9,647 bases of DNA from Bacillota bacterium. Its GTDB lineage: Bacteria; Bacillota; Dethiobacteria; Dethiobacterales; Dethiobacteraceae. The position numbers were made by a program, and so were the translations under genes. Within the stretch, counting starts at the first letter, position 1. Each line of letters opens with the position of its first letter. The notes under the pieces are model-generated. The model was not told where the DNA came from. It made no database searches and worked only from the letters and a program-made list of their open reading frames with translations. Shown piece after piece: positions 1 to 4,975 of this stretch. The stretch is taken from positions 1 to 9,647 of the forward strand of contig DUUE01000063.1 in the NCBI GenBank assembly GCA_012841735.1. The letters run 5' to 3'.

Positions 1-319
1 AGGCATACAGGACGGAAGGGTGCTCCACCTGGGTGGTTATCAGGTGCCGCCCCCGCCGCCTGAGGCGCCGGGCGACACCTTTCACGGCCAGGTTGTTCGC
101 CTCCGTACCGCCGGAAGTGAAAATCAACTCTTCCGCCCTGCCGCCGCATGCTTCCGCCAGCAGCTGCCGTGCAGCATTTTTGATGCGCTCCGCTTCCACA
201 CCCATGGTATGCAGTGAAGAAGGGTTACCGTAAGCGGTCAGCAGGACTCTCTGCATTTCCGCCGCCACTTCCGGCAGCACAGCCGTAGTCGCACTGTTGT
301 CAAGATAAATCTGCCGCAT
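1..319 (-). CDS. Cysteine desulfurase, NifS/IscS family (N-terminal part, cut by window edge)
   Basis: This is the first 106 codons of a PLP-dependent cysteine desulfurase, which takes sulfur from cysteine for Fe-S clusters, thiolated tRNA or cofactors. Reading from ATG at 319, the protein begins MRQIYLDNSATT, the family's N-terminal signature. It continues with GNPSSLH near residue 36, the FTSGGTEANNLAVKG cofactor-binding block near residues 71-85, and TTQVEHPSVL with the conserved His at the edge. The PLP lysine and the catalytic cysteine lie beyond the window, so NifS- and IscS-type cannot be told apart. A strong GGAGG at 326-330, six bases before the ATG, fixes the start. It follows the isomerase gene by 49 bases and is probably co-transcribed with it. 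No IscR-type regulator is present on the upstream side. Confidence 0.95.
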   Translation of the reverse strand, partial: MRQIYLDNSATTAVLPEVAAEMQRVLLTAYGNPSSLHTMGVEAERIKNAARQLLAEACGGRAEELIFTSGGTEANNLAVKGVARRLRRRGRHLITTQVEHPSVLYA

Positions 320-325
320 AATCTC

Positions 326-330
326 CCTCC
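326..330 (-). promoter_or_regulatory. Ribosome binding site of the cysteine desulfurase gene
   Basis: On the minus strand this reads GGAGG, six bases before the ATG at 319. It is a near-perfect Shine-Dalgarno match and supports the chosen start. Confidence 0.8.
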
Positions 331-347
331 GCACATTCGGGGCCGGG

Positions 348-366
348 CGGCCGGCGCTGCCGGCCG
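348..366 (-). repeat. Perfect GC-only hairpin between the isomerase and cysteine desulfurase genes
   Basis: An 8-bp perfect inverted repeat (CGGCCGGC / GCCGGCCG) with a 3-base loop lies just after the isomerase stop codon (369-371). No T-run follows on the minus strand, so it is not a standard intrinsic terminator. It could stabilise the 3' end of the upstream message, pause polymerase, or set the relative expression of the two genes. That role is inference. Confidence 0.6.
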
Positions 367-368
367 TC

Positions 369-893
369 TCAGCGCTTAAGCTTTTCCGGCTCCCCCGGTT
401 CTGCACCGTATGTATCCACAGTCATTTTCCGGATGCGCTGCTCCGTAAGGGGTCTGTCATTTTCGTCGGTGGGCGTTTCCGCGATGGCATCCACCGTCTC
501 CATGCCGCCTGTCACTTTGCCGAAAGCGGCATACTGCCCGTCCAGGTGGGGTGCATCACCATGCATAATAAAAAACTGGGAACCGGCAGAATGGGGGTGC
601 GCCGCCCGGGCCATGGACAGGACGCCCCGTGTATGCTTCAGATTATTGGCAAAGCCGGCAGCGGCAAATTCTCCTTTGATGGTGTAGCCGGGCCCGCCCA
701 TGCCGCTGCCCTGGGGGCAGCCGCCCTGAATCATAAACTGCGGGATAACCCGGTGAAAAAGCAGGCCGTCATAAAAACCGCTGCGAATGAGGAAAATAAA
801 ATTTTTGACCGTATTGGGCGCCACATCAGGGTATAATTCAGCCGTTATGACATTGCCGTCAGCCATTTCAATGGTTACTGTTGGATTTTGCAT
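369..893 (-). CDS. ppiB: Peptidyl-prolyl cis-trans isomerase, cyclophilin type
   Basis: This 174-residue single-domain cyclophilin catalyses cis-trans isomerisation of X-Pro bonds and so helps protein folding. The visible signatures are the FHRVIPQFMIQGG block at residues 46-58, with catalytic Arg48 and the active-site Phe/Met/Gln, then GSQFFI near 104-109 and HLDGQYAAFGKV at 116-127. His116 sits where human cyclophilin A has the cyclosporin-contacting Trp, a common bacterial change that usually lowers drug affinity. There is no signal peptide or membrane segment, so it should be cytosolic, like E. coli PpiB, and the length fits that family. The charged tail after about residue 165 (PGEPEKLKR) is extra. 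The start is ATG at 893 with an AAAGGAAAGGA-like site upstream. It has its own promoter at 926-953 and probably reads into the cysteine desulfurase gene. Confidence 0.95.
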   Translation of the reverse strand: MQNPTVTIEMADGNVITAELYPDVAPNTVKNFIFLIRSGFYDGLLFHRVIPQFMIQGGCPQGSGMGGPGYTIKGEFAAAGFANNLKHTRGVLSMARAAHPHSAGSQFFIMHGDAPHLDGQYAAFGKVTGGMETVDAIAETPTDENDRPLTEQRIRKMTVDTYGAEPGEPEKLKR

Positions 894-925
894 CAGACAC
901 CGTTCCTTTCCTTTCAGTCCCTAAT

Positions 926-953
926 AGTATACAACAAAAACCTGCCATGGCAA
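926..953 (-). promoter_or_regulatory. Sigma-A type promoter of the isomerase gene
   Basis: On the minus strand a TTGCCA -35 box (948-953) is separated by 16 bases from a TATACT -10 box (926-931). Each matches the vegetative consensus at five of six positions. Transcription would begin near 919, leaving a leader of roughly 25 bases that carries the Shine-Dalgarno. The -35 box lies inside the perfect palindrome TGCCATGGCA (943-952). Confidence 0.65.
943..952. promoter_or_regulatory. 10-bp perfect palindrome over the -35 box (possible operator)
   Basis: TGCCATGGCA is a perfect dyad that overlaps the -35 element of the isomerase promoter. A repressor bound there would block polymerase, but a short palindrome can arise by chance, and no cognate regulator is encoded nearby. 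Confidence 0.25.
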
Positions 954-998
954 AATACAGGCAAGAAAAAAAGTCTGCATGCTAAAAGAAACAAAAAA

Positions 999-1141
999 CA
1001 GCCCGGAGATAAATGGTATTCAGAAGCAATTGCCTGGGCTGCGCCTAATGGCATCGTGGAAGGCTATGGCAACGGACGGGAGCAACCCGTGCCCAGTTTG
1101 CGGCAATGATGCATCGATATGCAACAACTTTTGCAGAGTAA
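999..1141 (+). pseudogene. Remnant of a C-terminal SLH (S-layer homology) domain, disrupted
   Basis: The plus strand encodes two pieces of one SLH repeat in different frames. Frame one (about 999-1079) reads PGDKWYSEAIAWAAPNGIV then EGYGNGR, the classic first half of the motif. Frame two (1082-1141) reads ATRAQFAAMMHRYATTFAE followed by TAA, the classic second half and a plausible protein C-terminus. Between them the usual Phe-x-Pro-x-x-Pro stretch, about six residues, is missing and the frame shifts. That indicates a real deletion of roughly 16-20 bases rather than a one-base sequencing slip. Upstream of about 999 no frame continues with SLH-like sequence, so the rest of the gene is gone. 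SLH domains tether exported proteins to secondary cell-wall polymers. The fragment is on the strand opposite to every intact gene here, and a plus-strand terminator follows it at 1227-1280. Confidence 0.8.
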
Positions 1142-1145
1142 AATT

Positions 1146-1192
1146 TAATAAGCAGGAGAAGTATTAAAAGAGATATTTCCCTCTGCTTATTA
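1146..1192. repeat. Inverted repeat just after the SLH remnant
   Basis: TAATAAGCAG (1146-1155) pairs perfectly with CTGCTTATTA (1183-1192) across a 27-base AT-rich spacer that contains partial further complementarity. No T-run follows on either strand, so it is not an obvious terminator. It could be a processed 3'-end structure of the lost SLH gene or a binding site. Function is unknown. Confidence 0.5.
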
Positions 1193-1226
1193 TGCCGAAC
1201 TACCGGGCAGCTGCAGAAAGCCTGAG

Positions 1227-1280
1227 AAAAAAGACCAGTCGTGCCAAGCATTACGCTTGAACATGATTGGTCCTTTTTTT
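1227..1280 (+). terminator. Strong plus-strand intrinsic terminator, possibly bidirectional
   Basis: On the plus strand, 1233-1243 pairs with 1262-1272 over 11 bp (two G-U pairs). After a small internal loop, CAAGC (1245-1249) pairs with GCTTG (1255-1259) around a 5-base loop. A run of seven T (1274-1280) follows one base after the stem. A run of A at 1227-1232 gives the minus strand its own T-run, so it might also stop minus-strand transcripts leaving the autolysin gene. On that strand, however, the two G-U pairs become C-A mismatches. The only plus-strand coding sequence upstream is the SLH remnant. Confidence 0.7.
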
Positions 1281-1318
1281 GTCCCGCTTAAAGCAGTCAC
1301 CCTGGTTTTTTTCATAAA

Positions 1319-1341
1319 TCCCTGTGTGGACGCCCCAGGGA
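1319..1341. terminator. Weak hairpin after the autolysin gene, possible terminator
   Basis: TCCCTG (1319-1324) and CAGGGA (1336-1341) form a 6-bp stem with an 11-base loop. It begins 8 bases after the autolysin stop codon on the minus strand, but only TTTAT follows there. On the plus strand a T-run follows after four bases. It is weak on either strand, and the hairpin at 1227-1280 may be the effective stop. Confidence 0.3.
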
Positions 1342-1349
1342 GCGCTTTT

Positions 1350-3179
1350 TTATCTGTAACGCGGAATGGCAAAACGCAGGATATAGGAAGAGCAGAGCTC
1401 ATACAATTCTTTGATCTTTATTACCTGCTTGGCCGCCCAGCCAATATCGGTGGCATACTGGTGGGCGCCGGGGTTGGCCGGGTTCCAGCGCATTTTATAC
1501 AGTGTATCCTGTTTGTAGAGGGGGTGGTGAATGTAACTGGTGGCGGCAAATTCGGCACCCCCGATAATAGCCGCCTCCGGCGTAAACCAGCCGTGGTTAT
1601 AGGCATATTCCGCACCTTTATTGATGGGATCCTGGTCAACGGCCCCAATACCGTACATATTGTACACAATTTGGCCTTTATATTCAACGCCTGTGGCCAG
1701 TTGGCTGGTGCCGTTGTGTGTTTCATGCAGCGCCAGGGAGATGAGGAAAATTTCATTGATATTATACTGCTGCGCTGCGGTGACGAAGGCATCGGCCTTC
1801 CCTTCCAGGATGCCCTTTCCTTTCAGGATTTTCTCGTTGACTTCCGCCGGAATGACATTGGTGGTGCCGGAAAGCACCAGGAACTGGTAGAGCCCGTCCC
1901 CTTTCTTTTCCGTCAGTTCCAGCAGGTCGGCACGAATCCAGCCGACACGGTATTCCGTCAGCAGCCGGTACCAGGTATAGCCTTCACTGTCTTCCGCCTG
2001 GTTGATAATAAAATACGGGCCTTCACCTGTATTGAAGCTTCTGATGACGGCAAAATCGGTACCCGGGCCTGTCCGCATCCTGACGCCGTCAAACCTGACA
2101 ATGGCGGCGGGCCGCATTTCCTCCACAAAATTGGCAACATTAAGGAACCATTCCACCAGATTGCGGTCGGCCGTTTTCCAGGTGCCGTCCAGCAGGTCTG
2201 TCTGCGGGTTTCTGCCCATCTGCAGGGTGACGGCATCACTGAAAGTATGGTCGTAGTCTTCGTAGGTGATAATTTTTTCCACGCCCACTGTCTGCAGGGC
2301 ATTGATAAAAGCTGTCCGGGCAGCAGCCACCGTGGCAAACGGTCTGCTGTTTACCATGATCTGCAGGAAAATTTCCTGCTTGTCCAAAGTCAAATATTCA
2401 AAGCCGGAGAGATTAAACTCCAAAAGCATTGCTTTGGCGGAAATCGCCGTCCGCATGTCTTGCGGGGTGGCTGCCGCATTGACCGCAGCCAGTGCTTCCG
2501 CCTGCAGAGAAAGGCAGGTATCGACAACCGCCGTAAAAACTGTCTGCAGTGCGGCCGTATCGGGATAGCCGCCCGGCGGCCTGCCGATAATAACAGCCGC
2601 GGCCGCCTGGGTCTTGCCGTAATTGTTCAGCTGGTTGTAGCCTGCAAGATTAAGTCCCAGTTGCTGCGCATGTTTTTCCAGTGCCAATCGCATGGCGCCG
2701 TTATCCGTAATGGCATTAATTTCCGTCAGGGGCGTGCTGCTCCCCGGAGGCTGCCAGGCGGAAAAAAGCAACTGCCCGTTTTCTTCCCGTACCGTCCTGG
2801 TGACGGGACTAAAAGCATATTTTTTAGCCGTACCGCTTTCTATGTATTGCACCAGGTCAAACGGGATTTTCTGCACCACAGCTTTTGTATAAGCTGTCAG
2901 CACGTCTTCATAATCAATGTAGCCGCTTTTTTCCGAGGAGACGGCCACAACCGTCTTGTTTTTATAATCATCAAAAAGAAGCGCCTGCTGCCCTACCACT
3001 TTTCTTGTATAAGAAATGAGAACATCTTCATAATTGTAAAGATAGTCAATATTCTGGCTGTCCCTGGTGACAACAGACGTGACTGCTGCCGCGTGGGCAC
3101 CTGCACCAGGCAGCAGCAGGCAGCATACTGTCAGCACAAGCATAAACAGTGTTTTTCCTGCTCCCGGCAAGCTCTTCAC
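1350..3179 (-). CDS. Exported autolysin: duplicated N-terminal repeats, SH3 domain, C-terminal glucosaminidase (GH73-like)
   Basis: This is a predicted secreted peptidoglycan hydrolase of 609 residues from a GTG start at 3179. Residues 1-32 form a signal peptide (basic start, a leucine-rich core, then GAGAHAAA). Residues 49-118 hold two copies of a 40-residue repeat with the core YEDVL-x2-YT-x2-VV. Residues 154-298 hold two copies of a 79-residue repeat (core INAIT/VNAAAT, MRxA, NLxGY/F, RP). Residues about 358-422 are a bacterial SH3 domain (VRMRTGPGTDFAVI, VGWIRADLLEL), a likely wall-binding module. Residues about 462-596 are the glucosaminidase domain, with ALHETHNGTS around the expected catalytic Glu486 and then YNMYGIGA. 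It should cleave glycan strands after N-acetylglucosamine. The gene follows the surface-repeat gene by 28 bases, so the two are probably co-transcribed. An in-frame ATG at 3245 would overlap the upstream gene and lacks a good binding site. The repeat functions are unknown. Confidence 0.9.
   Translation of the reverse strand: MKSLPGAGKTLFMLVLTVCCLLLPGAGAHAAAVTSVVTRDSQNIDYLYNYEDVLISYTRKVVGQQALLFDDYKNKTVVAVSSEKSGYIDYEDVLTAYTKAVVQKIPFDLVQYIESGTAKKYAFSPVTRTVREENGQLLFSAWQPPGSSTPLTEINAITDNGAMRLALEKHAQQLGLNLAGYNQLNNYGKTQAAAAVIIGRPPGGYPDTAALQTVFTAVVDTCLSLQAEALAAVNAAATPQDMRTAISAKAMLLEFNLSGFEYLTLDKQEIFLQIMVNSRPFATVAAARTAFINALQTVGVEKIITYEDYDHTFSDAVTLQMGRNPQTDLLDGTWKTADRNLVEWFLNVANFVEEMRPAAIVRFDGVRMRTGPGTDFAVIRSFNTGEGPYFIINQAEDSEGYTWYRLLTEYRVGWIRADLLELTEKKGDGLYQFLVLSGTTNVIPAEVNEKILKGKGILEGKADAFVTAAQQYNINEIFLISLALHETHNGTSQLATGVEYKGQIVYNMYGIGAVDQDPINKGAEYAYNHGWFTPEAAIIGGAEFAATSYIHHPLYKQDTLYKMRWNPANPGAHQYATDIGWAAKQVIKIKELYELCSSYILRFAIPRYR
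2286..2720 (-). repeat. Two tandem copies of a 79-residue module inside the autolysin gene
   Basis: At the protein level, residues 154-232 and 233-298 align without gaps at a constant 79-residue offset: INAIT/VNAAAT, GAMRLAL/QDMRTAI, LNLAGY/FNLSGF and GRP/SRP coincide. Similar Ala-rich segments occur in surface proteins of other Bacillota. That last point is from memory and was not searched. Confidence 0.65.
2826..3035 (-). repeat. Two tandem copies of a 40-residue repeat inside the autolysin gene
   Basis: NYEDVLISYTRKVVG and DYEDVLTAYTKAVVQ lie exactly 40 residues (120 bases) apart, near the mature N-terminus. The DNA is still visibly similar: in the 35 bases from 2881 and from 3001, about 25 match, including TTGTATAAG and TCTTCATAAT. 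This points to a fairly recent duplication or strong constraint. Confidence 0.7.
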
Positions 3180-3185
3180 GTTTCT

Positions 3186-3194
3186 CTCCCCTTT
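3186..3194 (-). promoter_or_regulatory. Ribosome binding site that sets the autolysin GTG start
   Basis: On the minus strand this reads AAAGGGGAG, six bases before GTG at 3179, and the GTG leads directly into the signal peptide. It favours this start over the in-frame ATG at 3245, which would place about 20 non-hydrophobic residues before the signal peptide and run into the upstream gene. Confidence 0.75.
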
Positions 3195-3207
3195 CCGGGC
3201 AGCAAAC

Positions 3208-4836
3208 TTATTTCTTGCTGATTCTGACATTGCTCTTGGTGGCAATTTCTTTCTTCACCGTGGCACTGAACACATTGTCAAAACGCCTGACCAGTACCGT
3301 TCCATCCGACATTTTCACCGTATAGTTTTCGGGGTCATTTACTTTCAGTGTGACGACGGCCAGGACTTTCCCCGGTTCAACAATGCCGTCTTCAGCCGTG
3401 GTGAAATCAAAGGCGGGTGTGGGCGGCGGTGGCGGCGACGGTGCTTTGACGGTGACATTAAAGGTGGCCCGGGCGCTGGTGTGGCCGGATTTTTTGGCAA
3501 TGACGGTAATTTGGGTCGTACCGGCCGCTTTGCCCGTGACTGTGATGGTGGTGCCGGACACTTGTACCGCGGCTATGTCCGTGTTGCTGGAGCTAACCGT
3601 AATTTCGGCATCAGACGGGTTGGCCACCGCCTTTCTGGTGCCGCTTTTCCCCTTTTCCAGGGTAAGGCTGTCAATGGCATGCAGGATGACTTTGGGCAGC
3701 TCCGGTGTATTCACCGTGACGGTGAAGGACTGCTGCGCCGCAATATGGCCTGCTTTTTCCGCCGTTACCGTTATGGTGGCCCGGCCGGCGGCCAGGGAGC
3801 GAATGGTAATGGTATTGCCGGACACTTCCGCCGTGGCCACATCCGTGTTGCTTGATTTTACCGTGACGGCGGCATCAGCCGGAGTCACTGTCAGCTGCTT
3901 TTCGGCGGAAGACCCGGGCTTGAGGACGATATCGTCCAGTGCCGCCAGGGTAACGGCCTGTTTGCCTGCAGCATCAACAACGGCGCCTCCGACCAGAATG
4001 GACTTGCCCTCGGCAAACTGGTAAGCGTCGGCATCCCTTTCCAGTTCCGAGCCGTCTGCCAGGACGACTGCCAGGCCGATTGTTCCCCTGCCTTTGACAG
4101 CAACGGCAGAAACCAAATCCAGCACTTCCACGCGGACGTGCTCGCCCAGGGTCAGGACAGACCCCGCGGCCTGTGATTCCATATAAACTTTACCGATGTG
4201 GCCCGTAAGAACGTTAACTGCGCCTTTCAGGTTTTCCACGGTTACCGTGGGAAAATGGCCGGAAAGTGTCAGTGTGTTCTGGGTTGAACTATAGACATGG
4301 CCGAAGCCCATGATGTCTTCGCTGCTTTTTTCCACCAGCTGCCCCTCCGACTTTACCCGCACACTCCACACGGCCGCACTGCCTTCTGTAAAAACGGAGG
4401 TGGCATTGGCCTGATTGGCAATTTCCAGGTGGTTGACCTGGCCGTCTCTGACGGTAATACTGCCGCCGCCGTAAAGGTAAAGTGTGCCGGTGACAGTCAC
4501 ATTGTTCAGCGTCAGGGGAGCGTTGCCGACTTCGGGCTGCACGTACAAATTGCCGTCAATCACGACGTTTTGCAGTTCCACGCCGGCAGCAGTAACGGCC
4601 GCGCTGCCGTCCACACTGTACAGCCCTTCCGACGGGCCGTATGTACCGGCTTTGTCCCAGCTCTCTGCCAGGTTTTCTTCTGCCTCCTGCCCGGCCACAG
4701 CCGCCGTCCCCCCGGGTTGTTCCGTCAAGTTATCGTTTTCCGCACGGACATAACCCGGAAAAGCGGAAGATGTAAAAATGCCGCAGGCAAGCAGCAGGCA
4801 AAGAGAGAGCATCATCATACCTATGTAGCGCTTCAC
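3208..4836 (-). CDS. Exported surface protein: beta-helix-like N-terminal region, two BIG2 Ig-like repeats, proline linker, unknown C-terminal domain
   Basis: This predicted cell-surface protein has 542 residues from a GTG start at 4836. It begins KRYIGMMMLSLCLLLAC, an export signal. The LLLAC could be a lipobox (lipid-anchored Cys18), or signal peptidase I could cut after YVRA near residue 32. An acidic spacer follows. Residues about 70-260 are short beta-rich repeats (VVIDGNLYV, VTVTGTLYLYGGG, IGKVYMES) that suggest a parallel beta-helix. Residues about 293-376 and 382-464 are two bacterial Ig-like (BIG2) repeats that share SSNTD and AAGxxxITV. A linker with five consecutive prolines (residues 466-474) leads to a 65-residue C-terminal domain that I do not recognise. 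No enzyme motif, SLH domain or LPxTG sorting signal is seen. It is the first gene of the pair with the autolysin and probably serves adhesion or wall binding. Exact function is unknown. Confidence 0.85.
   Translation of the reverse strand: MKRYIGMMMLSLCLLLACGIFTSSAFPGYVRAENDNLTEQPGGTAAVAGQEAEENLAESWDKAGTYGPSEGLYSVDGSAAVTAAGVELQNVVIDGNLYVQPEVGNAPLTLNNVTVTGTLYLYGGGSITVRDGQVNHLEIANQANATSVFTEGSAAVWSVRVKSEGQLVEKSSEDIMGFGHVYSSTQNTLTLSGHFPTVTVENLKGAVNVLTGHIGKVYMESQAAGSVLTLGEHVRVEVLDLVSAVAVKGRGTIGLAVVLADGSELERDADAYQFAEGKSILVGGAVVDAAGKQAVTLAALDDIVLKPGSSAEKQLTVTPADAAVTVKSSNTDVATAEVSGNTITIRSLAAGRATITVTAEKAGHIAAQQSFTVTVNTPELPKVILHAIDSLTLEKGKSGTRKAVANPSDAEITVSSSNTDIAAVQVSGTTITVTGKAAGTTQITVIAKKSGHTSARATFNVTVKAPSPPPPPTPAFDFTTAEDGIVEPGKVLAVVTLKVNDPENYTVKMSDGTVLVRRFDNVFSATVKKEIATKSNVRISKK
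3415..3441 (-). repeat. Low-complexity CCG/CCA-rich tract coding the proline linker
   Basis: The plus strand shows a GGC/GGT-rich run. On the coding strand it gives PSPPPPPTP, a rigid hinge between the second BIG2 repeat and the C-terminal domain. Confidence 0.7.
3445..3966 (-). repeat. Two tandem BIG2-type Ig-like repeats inside the surface protein gene
   Basis: Two units of about 83 residues line up (KPGSSAEKQLTVTPADAAVT.. and EKGKSGTRKAVANPSDAEIT..). Both contain SSNTD, a V-SG-TIT segment and a KAGH/KSGH turn near the end. Segments of the DNA also remain similar, for example TCCGTGTTGCT on the plus strand in both copies. Confidence 0.75.
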
Positions 4837-4844
4837 GTGCAAAA

Positions 4845-4851
4845 CCCCTTT
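4845..4851 (-). promoter_or_regulatory. Ribosome binding site favouring the surface protein GTG start
   Basis: On the minus strand this reads AAAGGGG. It is 8 bases from GTG at 4836, a normal spacing, but only 2 bases from the in-frame TTG at 4842, which is too close. The GTG start is therefore preferred. Confidence 0.65.
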
Positions 4852-4947
4852 GTCCGATTTTCCATGCTTATTCGACGCTTGTTTCCATAATTCCTGCGCC
4901 CTGCCAAAAACTCTTCGCTATAGGGTAAAATTGGCAATAAATACGGC
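4852..4947 (-). promoter_or_regulatory. Leader and presumed promoter region of the surface protein/autolysin pair
   Basis: The upstream operon is closed at 4948-4975, so the promoter for the surface pair should lie in this short AT-rich gap. I find no convincing -35/-10 pair. TATAGC near 4917-4922 lacks a -35 at the right distance. A GCGCAGGAATTATGGAAAC stretch and a following AAGCGTCGAATAAGC stretch stand out in the presumed leader. They may be an RNA or protein-binding element, but this is unproven. Confidence 0.35.
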
Positions 4948-4975
4948 AAAAAAAAACGCCGCTTTCTGCAGCGTT
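4948..4975 (-). terminator. Intrinsic terminator at the end of the helicase gene
   Basis: On the minus strand AACGCTGC (4968-4975) pairs with GCGGCGTT (4955-4962) over 8 bp (one G-U) with a 5-base loop, directly followed by nine T. The first two bases of the stem belong to the helicase TAA stop codon (4974-4976). It should end the thrC-peptidase-helicase transcript and separate it from the surface genes. Confidence 0.9.

Larger units (their letters stand above)
894..1349. other. 456-base intergenic stretch without an intact gene
   Basis: This gap lies between the autolysin stop codon and the isomerase start. From the isomerase side it holds the isomerase promoter (926-953), a decayed SLH domain on the plus strand (about 999-1141), an AT-rich inverted repeat (1146-1192), a strong plus-strand terminator (1227-1280) and a weak hairpin (1319-1341). 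It is more A/T-rich than the coding parts of the window. The layout suggests that a plus-strand surface-protein gene once ended here and has been mostly deleted. Confidence 0.7.

Noticed and set aside
888..1109. 73-codon plus-strand frame as a real small gene
   Set aside because: Only its last third resembles SLH, and it shifts frame before the motif ends. The ATG end is the reverse complement of the isomerase start and promoter, so the fragment is treated as a pseudogene.
1233..1272. tRNA-like or small-RNA hairpin
   Set aside because: It lacks a cloverleaf, a TTC loop and CCA. The adjoining T-run makes a terminator the better explanation.
1319..1341. Autolysin gene's main intrinsic terminator
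   Set aside because: The stem is only 6 bp with an 11-base loop, and the T-run on the coding strand is broken. It is kept only as a weak candidate.
1257..3221. 654-codon open frame on the plus strand opposite the autolysin gene
   Set aside because: It is the antisense shadow of the autolysin gene. It has no domain-like sequence and no ribosome binding site of note, while the minus strand encodes clear SH3 and glucosaminidase motifs.
3067..3855. 262-codon plus-strand frame opposite the surface protein
   Set aside because: Gly/Arg-rich composition reflects the complement of the BIG2 repeats and proline linker. No protein signature is seen.
4870..4900. Sigma-D/28 type promoter (GTCGAATAA as the -10 box)
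   Set aside because: There is no TAAA-like -35 at the required distance.
4917..4945. Promoter for the surface gene using TATAGC as the -10 box
   Set aside because: No acceptable -35 lies 15-19 bases upstream. The nearby TTGCCA is only nine bases away.
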